Notes: generated by a model from the sequence alone, not told the origin. DNA of 64,000 bases from Halobaculum sp. MBLA0147 (GCF_041361345.1 NZ_JBGKAD010000001.1:558001-622000); one strand, 5' to 3'; numbered from the stretch's first letter, positions 16,293-25,576 are shown. Numbers and translations: made by a program.

Positions 16293-17984
16293 CTACGGGA
16301 ACGGGTGGAACGCCCGGTCGAGCCGCGGTTCGAACCCCATCGACGCGGGGACCGTCTCGGCACGTTCGCCGAAGAACGGCTCGGCGGTGAACAGCGGCTG
16401 TGCCTCGGGGACGAGCACACGGACCGCCTCGAAGCCGAGCGTCGCGACGTCCGCCGTGGTCGTCCGGACGGCGTAGGCGTCGAGTCCAGCGTCGTCCAGT
16501 CGCTCCACGAGCGTGTCGACGACCGCGTCGGCCGAGACGGACTCCGTCACGTCGCTGGCTGCGACCGTCGCCGGCGCGTCGACGAACGACCGGGCACTGG
16601 ACGGGAACTCCGCGTACCGGCCGATTGCGGCCTCCTGCTCGGCCGCCGCCGCCGGGCCCATCGAGTCGAGTTCCGTCCAGTTCTGGAGCGCCTCGGCGGT
16701 GGCGTCGGCGGCGGCCGCGGCGGCGTCGAAGTCCGCCGCGGAGCCGGTCGCGAACTGCGGCCACTCCCCGTCGCGGTGGACCGCGGTCGCGACGACCGGA
16801 ACGTCCACGTTCTGGGTACACAACAGCGGCGTCACGGTGAGTCCCTCCGCACGAGCGCGCTTGCACAGTGCCGCGAACCGCTCCGACTCGACGGTCAGTT
16901 CCATCGGTTCGAAGGTGGAGTACCACGACAGCATCGTCGCGTCGCGTTCGACGACCTCGAACAGTCCGGCGGCGAGCGCCTCGTCCGTGCTCGTCCCGAG
17001 TCCGAGTCCCGTGGTGATCGACGGCACCCAGGCGCGTCCGGGCTGTGGGAAGTAGACGAGCGACGCCGGGAGCGCGGCGTGCTCGCCGGTCGCCAACGCG
17101 ACGCCGTCCGCCCACAGCAGTCGGTCGTCGTCCGCGGGTGTCGGGGCGTCGGTGGGGCGGACGAACCGGTCGACCGGCACCGCGTCGATCACACCCTCCG
17201 TCGGTGCGCGGCGGAGGTCACCCGTCCGGTAGACGCCGGCACAGTAGCGTTCCAGTGCTTCACCGACCGCCTTCGCGTAGGCGGCGTTCCAGTCGACGGC
17301 GACCCCAGCACCGAACTCGCCACACCGAGCGTCGGAAAAGCCCGTCGTGTCCGCGGTCGCGGCGACGTAGTACGGCACCGGGAACGACGACTGTTCGCCG
17401 ACCTCCGCGACGGGGCCGAACCGGTCGTCGACGGCTCGCTCCATCTGTGCGACCACCTCGTCGAGCGGCACGTCACGGGTACCACGGTCGAGTCCGGTCG
17501 GGGCGTCGTGACAGTCACACCCCGGTACCGGGAGGAACTCCCGCTCGTGTCCGGGGACCTCGACGACCGTCCCGCCGAGCGACTCGCCGGAGAACTGCCG
17601 GACGAGTCGGCGGCCGGCGAGTGCGCCGGCGAAGCGAACCGCACTGGCGACGCCCTGCGGTGACGCCTCGTCGGTCGTCCCGCCGGCCGCCGCGCGGTGA
17701 CGGAGACAGTCGTAACACCCTGTGTCGTCGGCGAACGTCGAGACCGCGGCGTCGACACTCGAGAGCGCCTGCCCGCCGATGCCGCCGACCTCGACGGCGA
17801 TCCACGTCTCCAGCGTCGCACTCGCGCGGTCGAAGCGGTCGTCGCCAGTCGTCCCGACGACGACGCCGACGGCGAACTCCCCCAACAGGTCCACGTCTAC
17901 CGGCATCGCGTTGGCGTCCACGTCGCCCAGCGCGGCCTGCACCGCCTCGGCCGCCGGGTCCGGCCCGACGATTGCTACGTCCAT
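16293..17984 (-). CDS. Orphan YcaO-family cyclodehydratase-like enzyme
   Basis: A 563-aa protein. Residues 1-110 form an N-terminal domain with two Cys pairs (CYDC near 95 and CDCHD near 160) that could bind zinc. The YcaO domain follows, with the ATP/Mg-binding blocks NAAYAKAVGEALERYCAG and TDEALAAGLFEVVERDA, and the C-terminus ends in a short proline-containing tail (HPFP). YcaO enzymes use ATP to activate peptide amides for azoline or thioamide formation. No precursor peptide, TfuA or dehydrogenase is visible beside it, so the substrate is unknown. It is convergent with the toxin island and upstream of tbsP on the same strand. Confidence 0.82.
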   Translation of the reverse strand: MDVAIVGPDPAAEAVQAALGDVDANAMPVDVDLLGEFAVGVVVGTTGDDRFDRASATLETWIAVEVGGIGGQALSSVDAAVSTFADDTGCYDCLRHRAAAGGTTDEASPQGVASAVRFAGALAGRRLVRQFSGESLGGTVVEVPGHEREFLPVPGCDCHDAPTGLDRGTRDVPLDEVVAQMERAVDDRFGPVAEVGEQSSFPVPYYVAATADTTGFSDARCGEFGAGVAVDWNAAYAKAVGEALERYCAGVYRTGDLRRAPTEGVIDAVPVDRFVRPTDAPTPADDDRLLWADGVALATGEHAALPASLVYFPQPGRAWVPSITTGLGLGTSTDEALAAGLFEVVERDATMLSWYSTFEPMELTVESERFAALCKRARAEGLTVTPLLCTQNVDVPVVATAVHRDGEWPQFATGSAADFDAAAAAADATAEALQNWTELDSMGPAAAAEQEAAIGRYAEFPSSARSFVDAPATVAASDVTESVSADAVVDTLVERLDDAGLDAYAVRTTTADVATLGFEAVRVLVPEAQPLFTAEPFFGERAETVPASMGFEPRLDRAFHPFP

Positions 17985-18101
17985 GCAGGGCGAACGAGTG
18001 TGGCGAGGATAAAGGGTGTCAGTCGCCGAAGAGAGGGCAGAGAGGATCGAATACGGTAGGCGGGTATGTCGACCACTACACGAGCCGGTGCCGTGATCGA
18101 C

Positions 18102-18920
18102 TCACGCCAGCGCGTCCATCGTCAACTCGGCCAACTCGTCGGCGTCGGCGGCGGCCATCTCCTCGTCCCCGAACTTGAGTCGCAGTCGTGGACGGCCCAC
18201 GTCGATCGGCACCTTCTCCGTGTCGACGATCCCGACGTCTTCGAGTCGCGTCTTCGTCCGCGAGAAGGTAGCCTTCGAGGCGATCCCCACGTCTTCGCCC
18301 CACTTCGAGATGTCGTACAACAGCGCCTCGTTGTTGGCTGCCGCGAGCAGCGCGACCGTCACCTCGTCGAGTCCCGCCCCGTTCCCGCGGGCGGTCTCCA
18401 GCGACGCGAGGACGGCGTCGAAGTCCTCGCGGACCGCCTCGCACATCTGCTCGGCCATCGTCTCGCGCACTCGCGAGAGCGGTGGCGTCCGCAGGTTGTA
18501 CCGGTCCGACCGCTCCCAGAGCTCGGCGTACGTCTCGTGAGCGTCCGTGAGGAACGACGACTCGTCGGCCGCGAGTGCGCCCACCCTCTCCGTCGCCGTG
18601 ACGATGGCGTACAGCTCGTCCTCGGAGACGAGCAGCGTGTTGTCCACGTCTCCGTCGAGTTCCCGGAGCCCGAGCGAGCCGTCCGCGACGAGGTCCGCCG
18701 TGTCGGCCGCCACGAGGAAGTCGTCGAACAGATCTTTCAACAGCTGTCTGTCCGCGACGACCCGCACCGGCGGGTAGTCGTCGTCCGTTCGGTTCCCGTA
18801 CGCGACGAACGCGCGCAGCACGCGCTCGGAAGGGTCGATCAAGTACACGTCGCCAGCCGCGTCCGCGAGTGCGTCGGCGAACAGTTCCTCCGTGTCGGGC
18901 TCTAGTAAATTCGAGGACAT
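18102..18920 (-). CDS. tbsP: Transcriptional regulator TbsP (DUF5821 family)
   Basis: A 272-aa protein beginning MSSNLLEPDTEELFADAL, with the DUF5821 pattern RVVADRQLLKDLFDDFLVA and a C-terminal winged-helix region (about 195-255, ISKWGEDVGIASKATFSRTK). TbsP is known in Haloferax/Halobacterium as a regulator that interacts with TrmB-linked metabolic control of glycolysis and gluconeogenesis. The AT-rich sequence just upstream of ATG 18920 (TTATTCGTTAGTACTAAATAA read on this strand) probably contains its promoter. Confidence 0.8.
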   Translation of the reverse strand: MSSNLLEPDTEELFADALADAAGDVYLIDPSERVLRAFVAYGNRTDDDYPPVRVVADRQLLKDLFDDFLVAADTADLVADGSLGLRELDGDVDNTLLVSEDELYAIVTATERVGALAADESSFLTDAHETYAELWERSDRYNLRTPPLSRVRETMAEQMCEAVREDFDAVLASLETARGNGAGLDEVTVALLAAANNEALLYDISKWGEDVGIASKATFSRTKTRLEDVGIVDTEKVPIDVGRPRLRLKFGDEEMAAADADELAELTMDALA

Positions 18921-19009
18921 CGCTCTAACTACGGTAATGGTCTTCCCTTATTTAGTACTAACGAATAAAAACTGGAATCCAACCGCGCTCGCGGCAGATT
19001 ACGGACAGA

Positions 19010-19113
19010 CACTACCGGAAGTCGCCGACCGGACACCACCGGAAGTCGCCGACTGGACACCACCGGACGTCGCCGACCGGACACCACCGGAAGTCGCCGA
19101 CCGGACACCACCG
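19010..19113 (+). repeat. 24-bp tandem repeat, about 4.3 copies
   Basis: Unit CGGACACCACCGGAAGTCGCCGAC begins at 19030, 19054 (one C to T and one A to C change), 19078 and 19102 (partial), with a partial copy before 19030. It lies between divergent tbsP and glyA in a 279-bp gap that otherwise holds their promoters. The unit length is a multiple of three and both strands remain open through it, but no gene start precedes it. Confidence 0.85.
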
Positions 19114-19199
19114 TAGGCTCCGGTCGGCCGAGTTGCGGGCGGGCGGCGAGACCGGCCGGTCTCGGTGGTATTTTTGGGTGTTCGTCCCCGACCAGACGT

Positions 19200-20474
19200 A
19201 TGGAGTACCCACACGTTCACGAGACGGACCCAGACGTGGCGGCGGCGTTGGACGCCGAGGTGGATCGACAACGGGACACGCTCGCGATGATCGCCTCGGA
19301 GAACCACGTCTCGCCCGCGGTGATGGAGGCGCAGGGGAGTACCCTCACGAACAAGTACGCGGAGGGGTACCCCGGCGCGCGCTACTACGCCGGCTGTGAG
19401 AACGCCGACGAAGTCGAGGAGTTGGCGGTCGAACGAGCAGAGACGCTGTGGGGTGCCGACCACGTCAACGTTCAGCCACACTCCGGGACGCAGGCGAACC
19501 AGGCGGTGTACTTCGCGACGCTGGAGCCGGGCGACAAGATCCTCTCGCTGGACCTCAACCACGGCGGCCACCTGAGCCACGGCCACGCGGCCAACTTCAC
19601 CGGGCAGTTGTACGACGTCGAACAGTACGAGGTGGACCCGGAGACGGGGTACCTCGACTACGAGGGGTTGCGCGACCACGCCGAGTCGTTCGATCCGGAC
19701 ATGATCGTCTCGGGATACTCCGCGTACCCTCGCGAGGTAGAGTTCTCGCGCATCCAGGAGACGGCAGACGCCGTCGACGCCTACCACCTCGCCGACATGG
19801 CCCACATCACCGGGCTCGTCGCGGCCGGCGTCCACGAGTCCCCCGTCGGCGAGGCGGACTTCGTGACGGGGTCGACACACAAGACGATCCGTGCGGGGCG
19901 CGGCGGGATCGTCATGTGTGACGAGGAGCACGCCGACGACGTCGACGCGGCCGTGTTCCCCGGTGGACAGGGTGGGCCGCTGATGCACAACGTCGCCGGG
20001 AAGGCCGTCGGCTTCCGCGAGGCGCTCCAGCCCGCCTTCCGCGAGTACGCCGAGCAGGTGGTCGCGAACGCCCGTGCGCTGGCGGACAGCTTCGCCGAGC
20101 AGGGGTTCGAGGTCGTCTCTGGCGGGACGGACACCCACCTCGTGTTGGTGGACCTCCGGGAGTCGCACCCCGACGTGACCGGCGGCGACGCGGAGGACGC
20201 GCTCACCGAGGCCGGCATCGTGCTCAACGCGAACACCGTCCCTGGCGAGACACGGTCGCCGTTCGACCCCTCGGGCATCCGCGCCGGAACCGCGGCACTG
20301 ACCACCCGCGGGTTCGGCGAGGCACAACTGCGCGAGGTCGGCGAACTGATCTACCGCGTCGTCGACGCCCACGACGACGAGTCGGTGATCGCCGACGTAC
20401 GCGAGCGTGTCGCCGAGTTGACCGACGAGTTCCCGCTGTACGAGGACGACGAGCAGTTCCCGACGCCGGAGTGA
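19200..20474 (+). CDS. glyA: Serine hydroxymethyltransferase
   Basis: A 424-aa PLP enzyme that interconverts serine and glycine with transfer of a one-carbon unit to a pterin cofactor. Key motifs are SENHVSPAVMEAQGS at the N-terminus, NVQPHSGTQANQAVY, YPREVEF, and the PLP-lysine site TGSTHKTIRAGRGG. The length is as expected for archaeal GlyA. ATG 19200 is preceded by GGTATTTTTGG about 25 nt upstream. Functionally linked to folD, which lies about 900 bp downstream on the same strand. Confidence 0.95.
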   Translation: MEYPHVHETDPDVAAALDAEVDRQRDTLAMIASENHVSPAVMEAQGSTLTNKYAEGYPGARYYAGCENADEVEELAVERAETLWGADHVNVQPHSGTQANQAVYFATLEPGDKILSLDLNHGGHLSHGHAANFTGQLYDVEQYEVDPETGYLDYEGLRDHAESFDPDMIVSGYSAYPREVEFSRIQETADAVDAYHLADMAHITGLVAAGVHESPVGEADFVTGSTHKTIRAGRGGIVMCDEEHADDVDAAVFPGGQGGPLMHNVAGKAVGFREALQPAFREYAEQVVANARALADSFAEQGFEVVSGGTDTHLVLVDLRESHPDVTGGDAEDALTEAGIVLNANTVPGETRSPFDPSGIRAGTAALTTRGFGEAQLREVGELIYRVVDAHDDESVIADVRERVAELTDEFPLYEDDEQFPTPE

Positions 20475-20589
20475 CGAGCCAGCGGACTCGTCCATCCTCT
20501 GCCGCCGGAGACGAGCAGAACGACTCCTCCACTCCCTGTCGGCGGAGACGCCCACAAGACTCTCGCCGTCCGCGGTCGTTCTCCGGGGC

Positions 20590-21246
20590 GTGACGGGATC
20601 GACCAGACGCCGCTTCCTCGCTCGGAGTGGACTCGCCGTCGCGACGGCCGGTGTCCTCGGTGGGTGTCTCGGTGACGACTCCGGTGAGTCTTCGAGGGAG
20701 ACGGCCGACGACACGTCGCTGACCGAGACTGGAGGCGGAGACACCACGTCCGAGACGCTCGAGACGGAATCTCCGACGGGCCGCCCGACGACGACCGATC
20801 TCGACCTGCGGGAGGCGAACGTCACCGGCGTGGCAGTCGACGCACGCGGGTCGGGAGTCGACGGCACAGACTACCGCTTCGACGTGACGTTGTACCACGA
20901 CGACGACGGCGAAGACGGCTACGCGAACTGGTGGCAGGTGGAGACGCGATCCGGGAGACGACTCGGTCGCCGCGACCTCTCACACGCCCACGGCACCCGC
21001 GAGTTCACCCGCTCGGCGACAGTGACGGTCCCCGACGGCGTGGACACCGTCGTCGTCCGCAGCCACGACCAGACGCACGGCTACGGCGGTCGAGCGGCAC
21101 TCGCGACACTCGCCGACGGGACCGTCGCCGTCCGCGAACAGGGTCCAGACCCGGACGACTTCGGCGTCGGCACCGCCGAGGGAACGGCCGCGGTCGCACC
21201 GAGACACTACGGCTCCGACCGCGACGGCGACGCACACGCGCCGTGA
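20590..21246 (+). CDS. Tat-exported lipoprotein of unknown function
   Basis: A 218-aa protein. The N-terminus combines a twin-arginine motif (STRRRFLARSG) with a lipobox (VLGGCLG, Cys near residue 26), followed by a Thr/Ser/Asp-rich linker to about residue 70 and a beta-rich domain with FDVTLYHDDDGEDGYANWW. The start is GTG 20590. It lies between glyA and folD but has no evident role in folate metabolism. Confidence 0.75.
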   Translation: MTGSTRRRFLARSGLAVATAGVLGGCLGDDSGESSRETADDTSLTETGGGDTTSETLETESPTGRPTTTDLDLREANVTGVAVDARGSGVDGTDYRFDVTLYHDDDGEDGYANWWQVETRSGRRLGRRDLSHAHGTREFTRSATVTVPDGVDTVVVRSHDQTHGYGGRAALATLADGTVAVREQGPDPDDFGVGTAEGTAAVAPRHYGSDRDGDAHAP

Positions 21247-21320
21247 CGTAGTGTGCTCGGGTTGGTCGAACGTGTACAAGACGGAGGTCGTGTCGCGGTT
21301 TCTGTACACGAACCCGTGGA

Positions 21321-21326
21321 TTTATG
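21321..21326 (+). promoter_or_regulatory. TATA-like box for folD
   Basis: TTTATG lies about 25-30 nt before GTG 21351, the expected distance for a leaderless archaeal transcript. This spacing favours GTG 21351 over the upstream ATG 21324, which falls inside the box. Confidence 0.5.
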
Positions 21327-21350
21327 CGGGCGGCGCGGGGAGTGGGGTGT

Positions 21351-22238
21351 GTGACAGAGATCGTCGACGGCGAGGCGCTCGCGGCAGAGATTCGCGAGGG
21401 AGTGGCGGACGCGGTCGAGCAGTTCGAGGGCGAGGGTGTGACGCCCGGGTTGGCGACCGTCTTGATGGAGGCGGACCCCGCCTCGGAGACGTACGTCGAG
21501 ATGAAACAGCGCGACTGCGAGGAGGTCGGCATCGACGGGATCCACGTCGAAGTCGACCCAGACGCACCGGCCGAGGAGCTCCACGAGACGATCCGCGAGT
21601 TGAACGAGGGGACGGCCGCGAACGGGATCTTGGTCCAGATGCCGGTCCCAGACCACGTCGACGCCCAGGCGGTCCAGGCGGCCGTCGACCCCGCGAAGGA
21701 CGTAGACGGGTTCCACCCGGAGAACGTCGGCCGACTGATGAGCGGCGAGCCGCGGTTCCGCCCGTGTACGCCCCACGGCGTCCAGCGGCTGCTCGCCGAC
21801 GCCGGTGTCGAGACCGAGGGCGCCGACGTGGTCGTCGTCGGCCGGTCGAACATCGTCGGGCGGCCGCTGGCGAACCTCCTCTCGCGGCGCGCCGACGACG
21901 GCAACGCGACGGTGACGCTGTGTCACTCGCGGACCGCCGACCTCGCGGCCCACACCCGGCGCGCGGACGTGGTCGTCGCCGCGGCGGGTGTCCCAGAGAT
22001 GATCGACGCCGAGATGGTCACACCGGACACCACGGTGATCGACGTGGGGATCAACCGCGTCGAACGCGACGGCGAGTCCACGCTCGTCGGTGACGCCGAC
22101 TTCGACGACCTGGAGGGGTACGTCGACGCCATCACCCCGGTGCCGGGCGGTGTCGGACCGATGACCCGCGCGATGTTGTTGTACAACACGGTGAAGGCCA
22201 CCCGCGAGCAGACGGGTGTGGATGTCTCCCTGCCGTAG
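21351..22238 (+). CDS. folD: FolD, methylenetetrahydrofolate dehydrogenase/cyclohydrolase
   Basis: A 295-aa bifunctional enzyme that oxidises methylene-tetrahydrofolate and hydrolyses the methenyl intermediate. Visible signatures are EADPASETYVEMKQRDCEEV with the catalytic Tyr/Lys, VQMPVPDHVDAQAV, KDVDGFHPENVGRL, and PCTPHGVQRLL with VVVGRSNIVGRPLANLL for NADP binding. The ending ITPVPGGVGPMTRAML is the family C-terminal signature. The length matches the family from GTG 21351. Confidence 0.93.
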   Translation: MTEIVDGEALAAEIREGVADAVEQFEGEGVTPGLATVLMEADPASETYVEMKQRDCEEVGIDGIHVEVDPDAPAEELHETIRELNEGTAANGILVQMPVPDHVDAQAVQAAVDPAKDVDGFHPENVGRLMSGEPRFRPCTPHGVQRLLADAGVETEGADVVVVGRSNIVGRPLANLLSRRADDGNATVTLCHSRTADLAAHTRRADVVVAAAGVPEMIDAEMVTPDTTVIDVGINRVERDGESTLVGDADFDDLEGYVDAITPVPGGVGPMTRAMLLYNTVKATREQTGVDVSLP

Positions 22239-22247
22239 GAACCGACC

Positions 22248-22308
22248 TTTTTCACTCCTCGGGTGGCGCGCGGCGCGCGCCACCCGAGGAAAAAAGCTCG
22301 ATCAAAAA
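22248..22308. terminator. Bidirectional terminator with 16-bp perfect stem
   Basis: TTTTT at 22248-22252 follows the folD stop. A 35-nt inverted repeat at 22256-22290 (16-bp arms TCCTCGGGTGGCGCGC, loop GGC) comes next, then A runs at 22290-22295 and 22304-22308, which are T runs on the other strand. Archaeal termination relies on T tracts, so this can stop transcription from both sides. Confidence 0.7.
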
Positions 22309-22311
22309 GGG

Positions 22312-22340
22312 CCGCGAGCGCGCCGCCGGCGCGCTCGCGG
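22312..22340. repeat. Second perfect GC-rich hairpin
   Basis: CCGCGAGCGCGCC and GGCGCGCTCGCGG form 13-bp arms around GCC, directly after the terminator. Both hairpins contain alternating GC runs with Z-DNA potential. Confidence 0.75.
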
Positions 22341-22386
22341 TGGATTGCGGTGCTGCGGCCGCACAGCGACCGTTGCCGCACCGCCG

Positions 22387-22560
22387 CCGCGACCGCACCG
22401 CTCCACTCCGCCACCGCGGCCGTTCCGGCCTGCTCCGTCACCGCGACCGCACCACACCGCTCCGCCCCCGCGGCCGTTCCGGCCTGCTCCGTCACCGCGA
22501 CCGCACCGCTCCACTCCGCCCCCGCGATCGCACCGCTCCACACCGCTCCGCCACCGCGAC
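22387..22560 (+). repeat. 27-bp minisatellite (54-bp higher-order unit)
   Basis: About six imperfect copies built from two alternating 27-bp types, one containing CCGCGGCCGTTCCGGCCTG and one containing CCGCGACCGCACCGCTCC; identical type-1 blocks start at 22414 and 22468, 54 bp apart. It fills the gap between folD and the VOC gene (22239-22727), where no convincing gene is seen. All frames remain open because of the composition. Confidence 0.75.
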
Positions 22561-22727
22561 CGCTCTGCTACCGCCCGCGTCGTCCCGTCTCCGCCACGGT
22601 GACCGGTCCGCTACAACACCGCGACCGCTCCGGCCCCAGCACTGCTCCGCCGCCGCACGTTCCGACGGGTCGGGTCGTCCGGTGTCGGTGCGGTGGGTTC
22701 GAGTGGACACTCGTGTACAGTTGTCAC

Positions 22728-23153
22728 GTGAGCCCGACCCACGCGGACCCCGAACACGCCGGATCGATCCACCACCTCGAACTCGCGACCGACGACCTCG
22801 GCACCGCCGTCCCGTTCTGGGAGTGGTTCCTCGGTGAACTCGGGTACGACCGGAAAGACGACTGGGAGGACGGTCGCTCGTGGACCTGTGGCACCACGTA
22901 CGTCGTCGTGAAACGAGCGAGCGACGGAGAGCACCCGTTCGAGCGAGGCACGCCTGGACTCGATCACGTCGCGTTCCACGCCGAGTCGCGCCGACGAGTC
23001 GACGAGATCACCGCCGGTGTCCGTGACCGGAACGACGCAGAACTGCTGTTTCCCGACCGACACCCGTACGCGGGTGGGTACTACGCACTCTACTGCGAGG
23101 GCCCGGACGGTGTGAAACTCGAGGTCGTCGGTCCAGATCGTGAGGACGACTGA
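22728..23153 (+). CDS. VOC (glyoxalase/bleomycin resistance) superfamily protein
   Basis: A 141-aa single-domain VOC protein: SIHHLELATDDLGTAVPFWEW at the N-terminus with the metal-ligand His, GLDHVAFHAESRRRVDEI in the middle with a second His, and YYALYCEGPDGVKLEVV at the end with the Glu ligand. The two beta-alpha-beta-beta-beta modules fit metal-dependent lyases, isomerases or dioxygenases; substrate unknown. GTG 22728 is the likely start because the upstream part of the frame runs into the minisatellite. Confidence 0.82.
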   Translation: MSPTHADPEHAGSIHHLELATDDLGTAVPFWEWFLGELGYDRKDDWEDGRSWTCGTTYVVVKRASDGEHPFERGTPGLDHVAFHAESRRRVDEITAGVRDRNDAELLFPDRHPYAGGYYALYCEGPDGVKLEVVGPDREDD

Positions 23154-23260
23154 GACAGACGCCCCCGCTCTCGGAACTCTCGGAGGAACTCCACCTCGAT
23201 CTCGTCGGACCGGAGTGACTCGACGAGCGTGCTACTCACGATGTCGACCGCCGAGTCGAG

Positions 23261-23971
23261 TCACTCGTCCGTCTCTGCCAGCCGCTCGCGTGCGGCCGCC
23301 ACCGCCGACTCGTCGTCGGTGATCAACGCCCGTCCCAACTCCCGTGCCGCCGCGACCAACCCGTCCGCGTGTGCCGGGTCCACGTCCCCGTCCAGCGCCT
23401 CCACCCGTTTCGCGCGGTCCCGCAACGTCGAGAGCACCGTCACCGTCTCCGGCTCGACATCGTCGTACAACGTCCGGATCTCGGATCGGTACTCCGAGAC
23501 CGCGGCGGCCGCGGCGAGCCCTCGCGCCTCGCGGAGTCGTCGCGGCACCTCGTCCGTCGCCGGCCGCTCGCCCGTGTCTGCGGCCCGGAGCAGGGAGACG
23601 ACGTACAACTCCTCCGGGTCCGTCGGGTCCCGCAGGCGACTGTAGAGGTCGGCCGCCTCACGCAACTCCGCCGCGACGAGGTACGCGTCGTCGAGTGCGC
23701 GCAACTGACCCCCGCGGATGAACCCCCGCGTGGCGAGGTACGACCGACACCGCTCGCCGATCTCGTCGGCCAACGCCGAGAGCGGGCGCTCGTCGACCTG
23801 TGCCACCAGATCCGTCAGTTCCAGATCCTCGTGGCCGTCCGTGTGACGGGCCCGCGACCCCGTGCCGACACTCCGGAGACTGCCACAGTCCGGACACTCG
23901 ATCTCGCCCGTCTCGAAGTACGACCACCGGTGTCCGCAGTCTCTGCACTCGCGCTCGCCGCGGATCTCCAT
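23261..23971 (-). CDS. Zinc-ribbon haloarchaeal protein (DUF7117-like)
   Basis: A 236-aa protein with an N-terminal zinc ribbon (CRDCGHRW and CPDCGS within residues 9-31), followed by a mostly helical domain rich in Ala, Arg and Glu. The layout matches the haloarchaeal DUF7117-type family of unknown function. It may bind nucleic acid or protein through the zinc ribbon; there is no direct evidence. Confidence 0.72.
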   Translation of the reverse strand: MEIRGERECRDCGHRWSYFETGEIECPDCGSLRSVGTGSRARHTDGHEDLELTDLVAQVDERPLSALADEIGERCRSYLATRGFIRGGQLRALDDAYLVAAELREAADLYSRLRDPTDPEELYVVSLLRAADTGERPATDEVPRRLREARGLAAAAAVSEYRSEIRTLYDDVEPETVTVLSTLRDRAKRVEALDGDVDPAHADGLVAAARELGRALITDDESAVAAARERLAETDE

Positions 23972-24108
23972 ACCCCCACTTCACCGGGGTCCCACAAATG
24001 TCCCGAGGTTCGACCGACGGCCGACCCCGGTCTCGAGACGAACGCGGCCGTCTTCACCTCCTCCACCACCACCTCCTCCACCATCACCGACTCCGTCGTC
24101 TCCGCCGC

Positions 24109-25161
24109 TCAGCGTGCGGTCTTGTCGAACTCCGGGTCGTAGTCTGGATTCGCGTCCGCCAACGCCCCGACCACGTCGTCACGGTCCACCTCGAAGCGGC
24201 CACTCAACGAGAAGGTGTCCGTCCGCGTCGTGGTGTCTGCACGCACCAACCCACCGTACTCGCCCGAGGAGAACGGCGCGACCGCCTTCCCGAACCCGTC
24301 GACGAGGTCGTAGAAGAACTCGCCGCGTGCGGCCGTCCGCTCGTCGCCGTAGCCGTCCGGGTCCTCCGCGAGTGACGGCTCTCGCTCTCCGCCACGGACC
24401 GCCCAGAGGTGTCGCGCGTAGCGGTAGCGGTGGACCGCAGACTCCTTCAACACACGTGTCAACGCGCCGTCCAGGGAGTCCGCGGGGATCGCGTCCGCGC
24501 CGTAGTTGACGAACACACCCTCACTCGGGAGCCGCCGGACCGCCGCCCGGTCGCGGAGGTCGATCCGGATCACGCTGTCGCCGTCCGGCACGAGTGCGGT
24601 CGGCTCGTCTGGCTCCCCCGCCTCGTCGCCACGACTGGGGTCGTCGGCCAGCCGAGTCGCCGACTGGAGTGCGAACAGGTGCCACAGCGAGAGGAGTCCG
24701 TCTTCGCCCGCCGGGCCAGAGAGTGGCCGCTCGAAGCTGTCTCCGTCGATCGTCAACGTCGGACTCGCGTCCGGATCGGGGACGTGGTCGTCGTCGCAGT
24801 CCGCGGCGTCGTACACGCGGAGTCGGACACCGTCCGACAGCGCCGGGATCACGTCGACGGCCGTCGGCACCGCCACGAAGGGCTGGAAGTCACGTGGCGT
24901 CACGGCGAAGAGGTGGAACGTGGAGAACTGTCGGAACCCCTCGCCGATCTCCGCCAGCGTCCCCTCGGTCAACGGTCCGTCGGCCTCGAGCCAGTGCGGC
25001 TTGTGGACCTCCTGTGGGAACCGGTTGCGCCGGAGGTACGTCTGGAACCGGTCGGCGAACTCGTCGACCGGCTCGAACTCCGTGACGCGGTACACTTTGA
25101 ACCGGCGCGTCCCGGTGCCGCGTGTCGTCTGCTGGAACAAGACCAGCGCTTCCGACTCCAT
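24109..25161 (-). CDS. Haloarchaeal protein of unknown function
   Basis: A 350-aa soluble protein with no signal peptide or membrane segment. It starts MESEALVLFQQTTRGTGTRR and ends with an acidic segment. Visible conserved-looking blocks are FSTFHLFAVTPRDFQPFVAV and HRYRYARHLWAVRGG. No domain is recognised. Codon and residue use are typical for the chromosome, which supports a real gene. Confidence 0.65.
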   Translation of the reverse strand: MESEALVLFQQTTRGTGTRRFKVYRVTEFEPVDEFADRFQTYLRRNRFPQEVHKPHWLEADGPLTEGTLAEIGEGFRQFSTFHLFAVTPRDFQPFVAVPTAVDVIPALSDGVRLRVYDAADCDDDHVPDPDASPTLTIDGDSFERPLSGPAGEDGLLSLWHLFALQSATRLADDPSRGDEAGEPDEPTALVPDGDSVIRIDLRDRAAVRRLPSEGVFVNYGADAIPADSLDGALTRVLKESAVHRYRYARHLWAVRGGEREPSLAEDPDGYGDERTAARGEFFYDLVDGFGKAVAPFSSGEYGGLVRADTTTRTDTFSLSGRFEVDRDDVVGALADANPDYDPEFDKTAR

Positions 25162-25576
25162 CTGTCGTGACTGCCTCGTCGCCTGCTCCGTGACTCTGGG
25201 GCAAAACGGTTTCCCACCGACCGCGAGGCGGGTGGCGACACGCCGCCGGTCGCCAGTGACGGCCGCACCCCCGTCAGATTCATCCGGAGAGCGTTACTAC
25301 GACCGGTTACCATGTCGGTCGACGACCACGACCACGCCGACACGGAGGATACCCGAAGCCGCTCCACGGCGGCTGGTCGGGAAATTCTCCGAGCGTGATC
25401 ACACAGCCGACGATCCAGACGCACCGACGACCGTCGACAGTGTCTCCGTCTCGCGACCCGACGAGCCCGACGGCGACGGCCACCGCGAAGGCGGCGACTT
25501 CGCGGGCGACGGCGACCACGATCACGGACGTGACGGCGACTTCGCGGGTGACGGGGACTCCACCTCGACGGCGCCG

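Noticed and set aside
19010..19113. Short repeat protein (PEVADRTP repeats) from the plus-strand frame
   Set aside because: The only start lies inside the tbsP coding region on the other strand and no conserved domain is present.
22387..22560. Possible CRISPR array
   Set aside because: Units are directly tandem with no unique spacers and there are no cas genes; it is a minisatellite.
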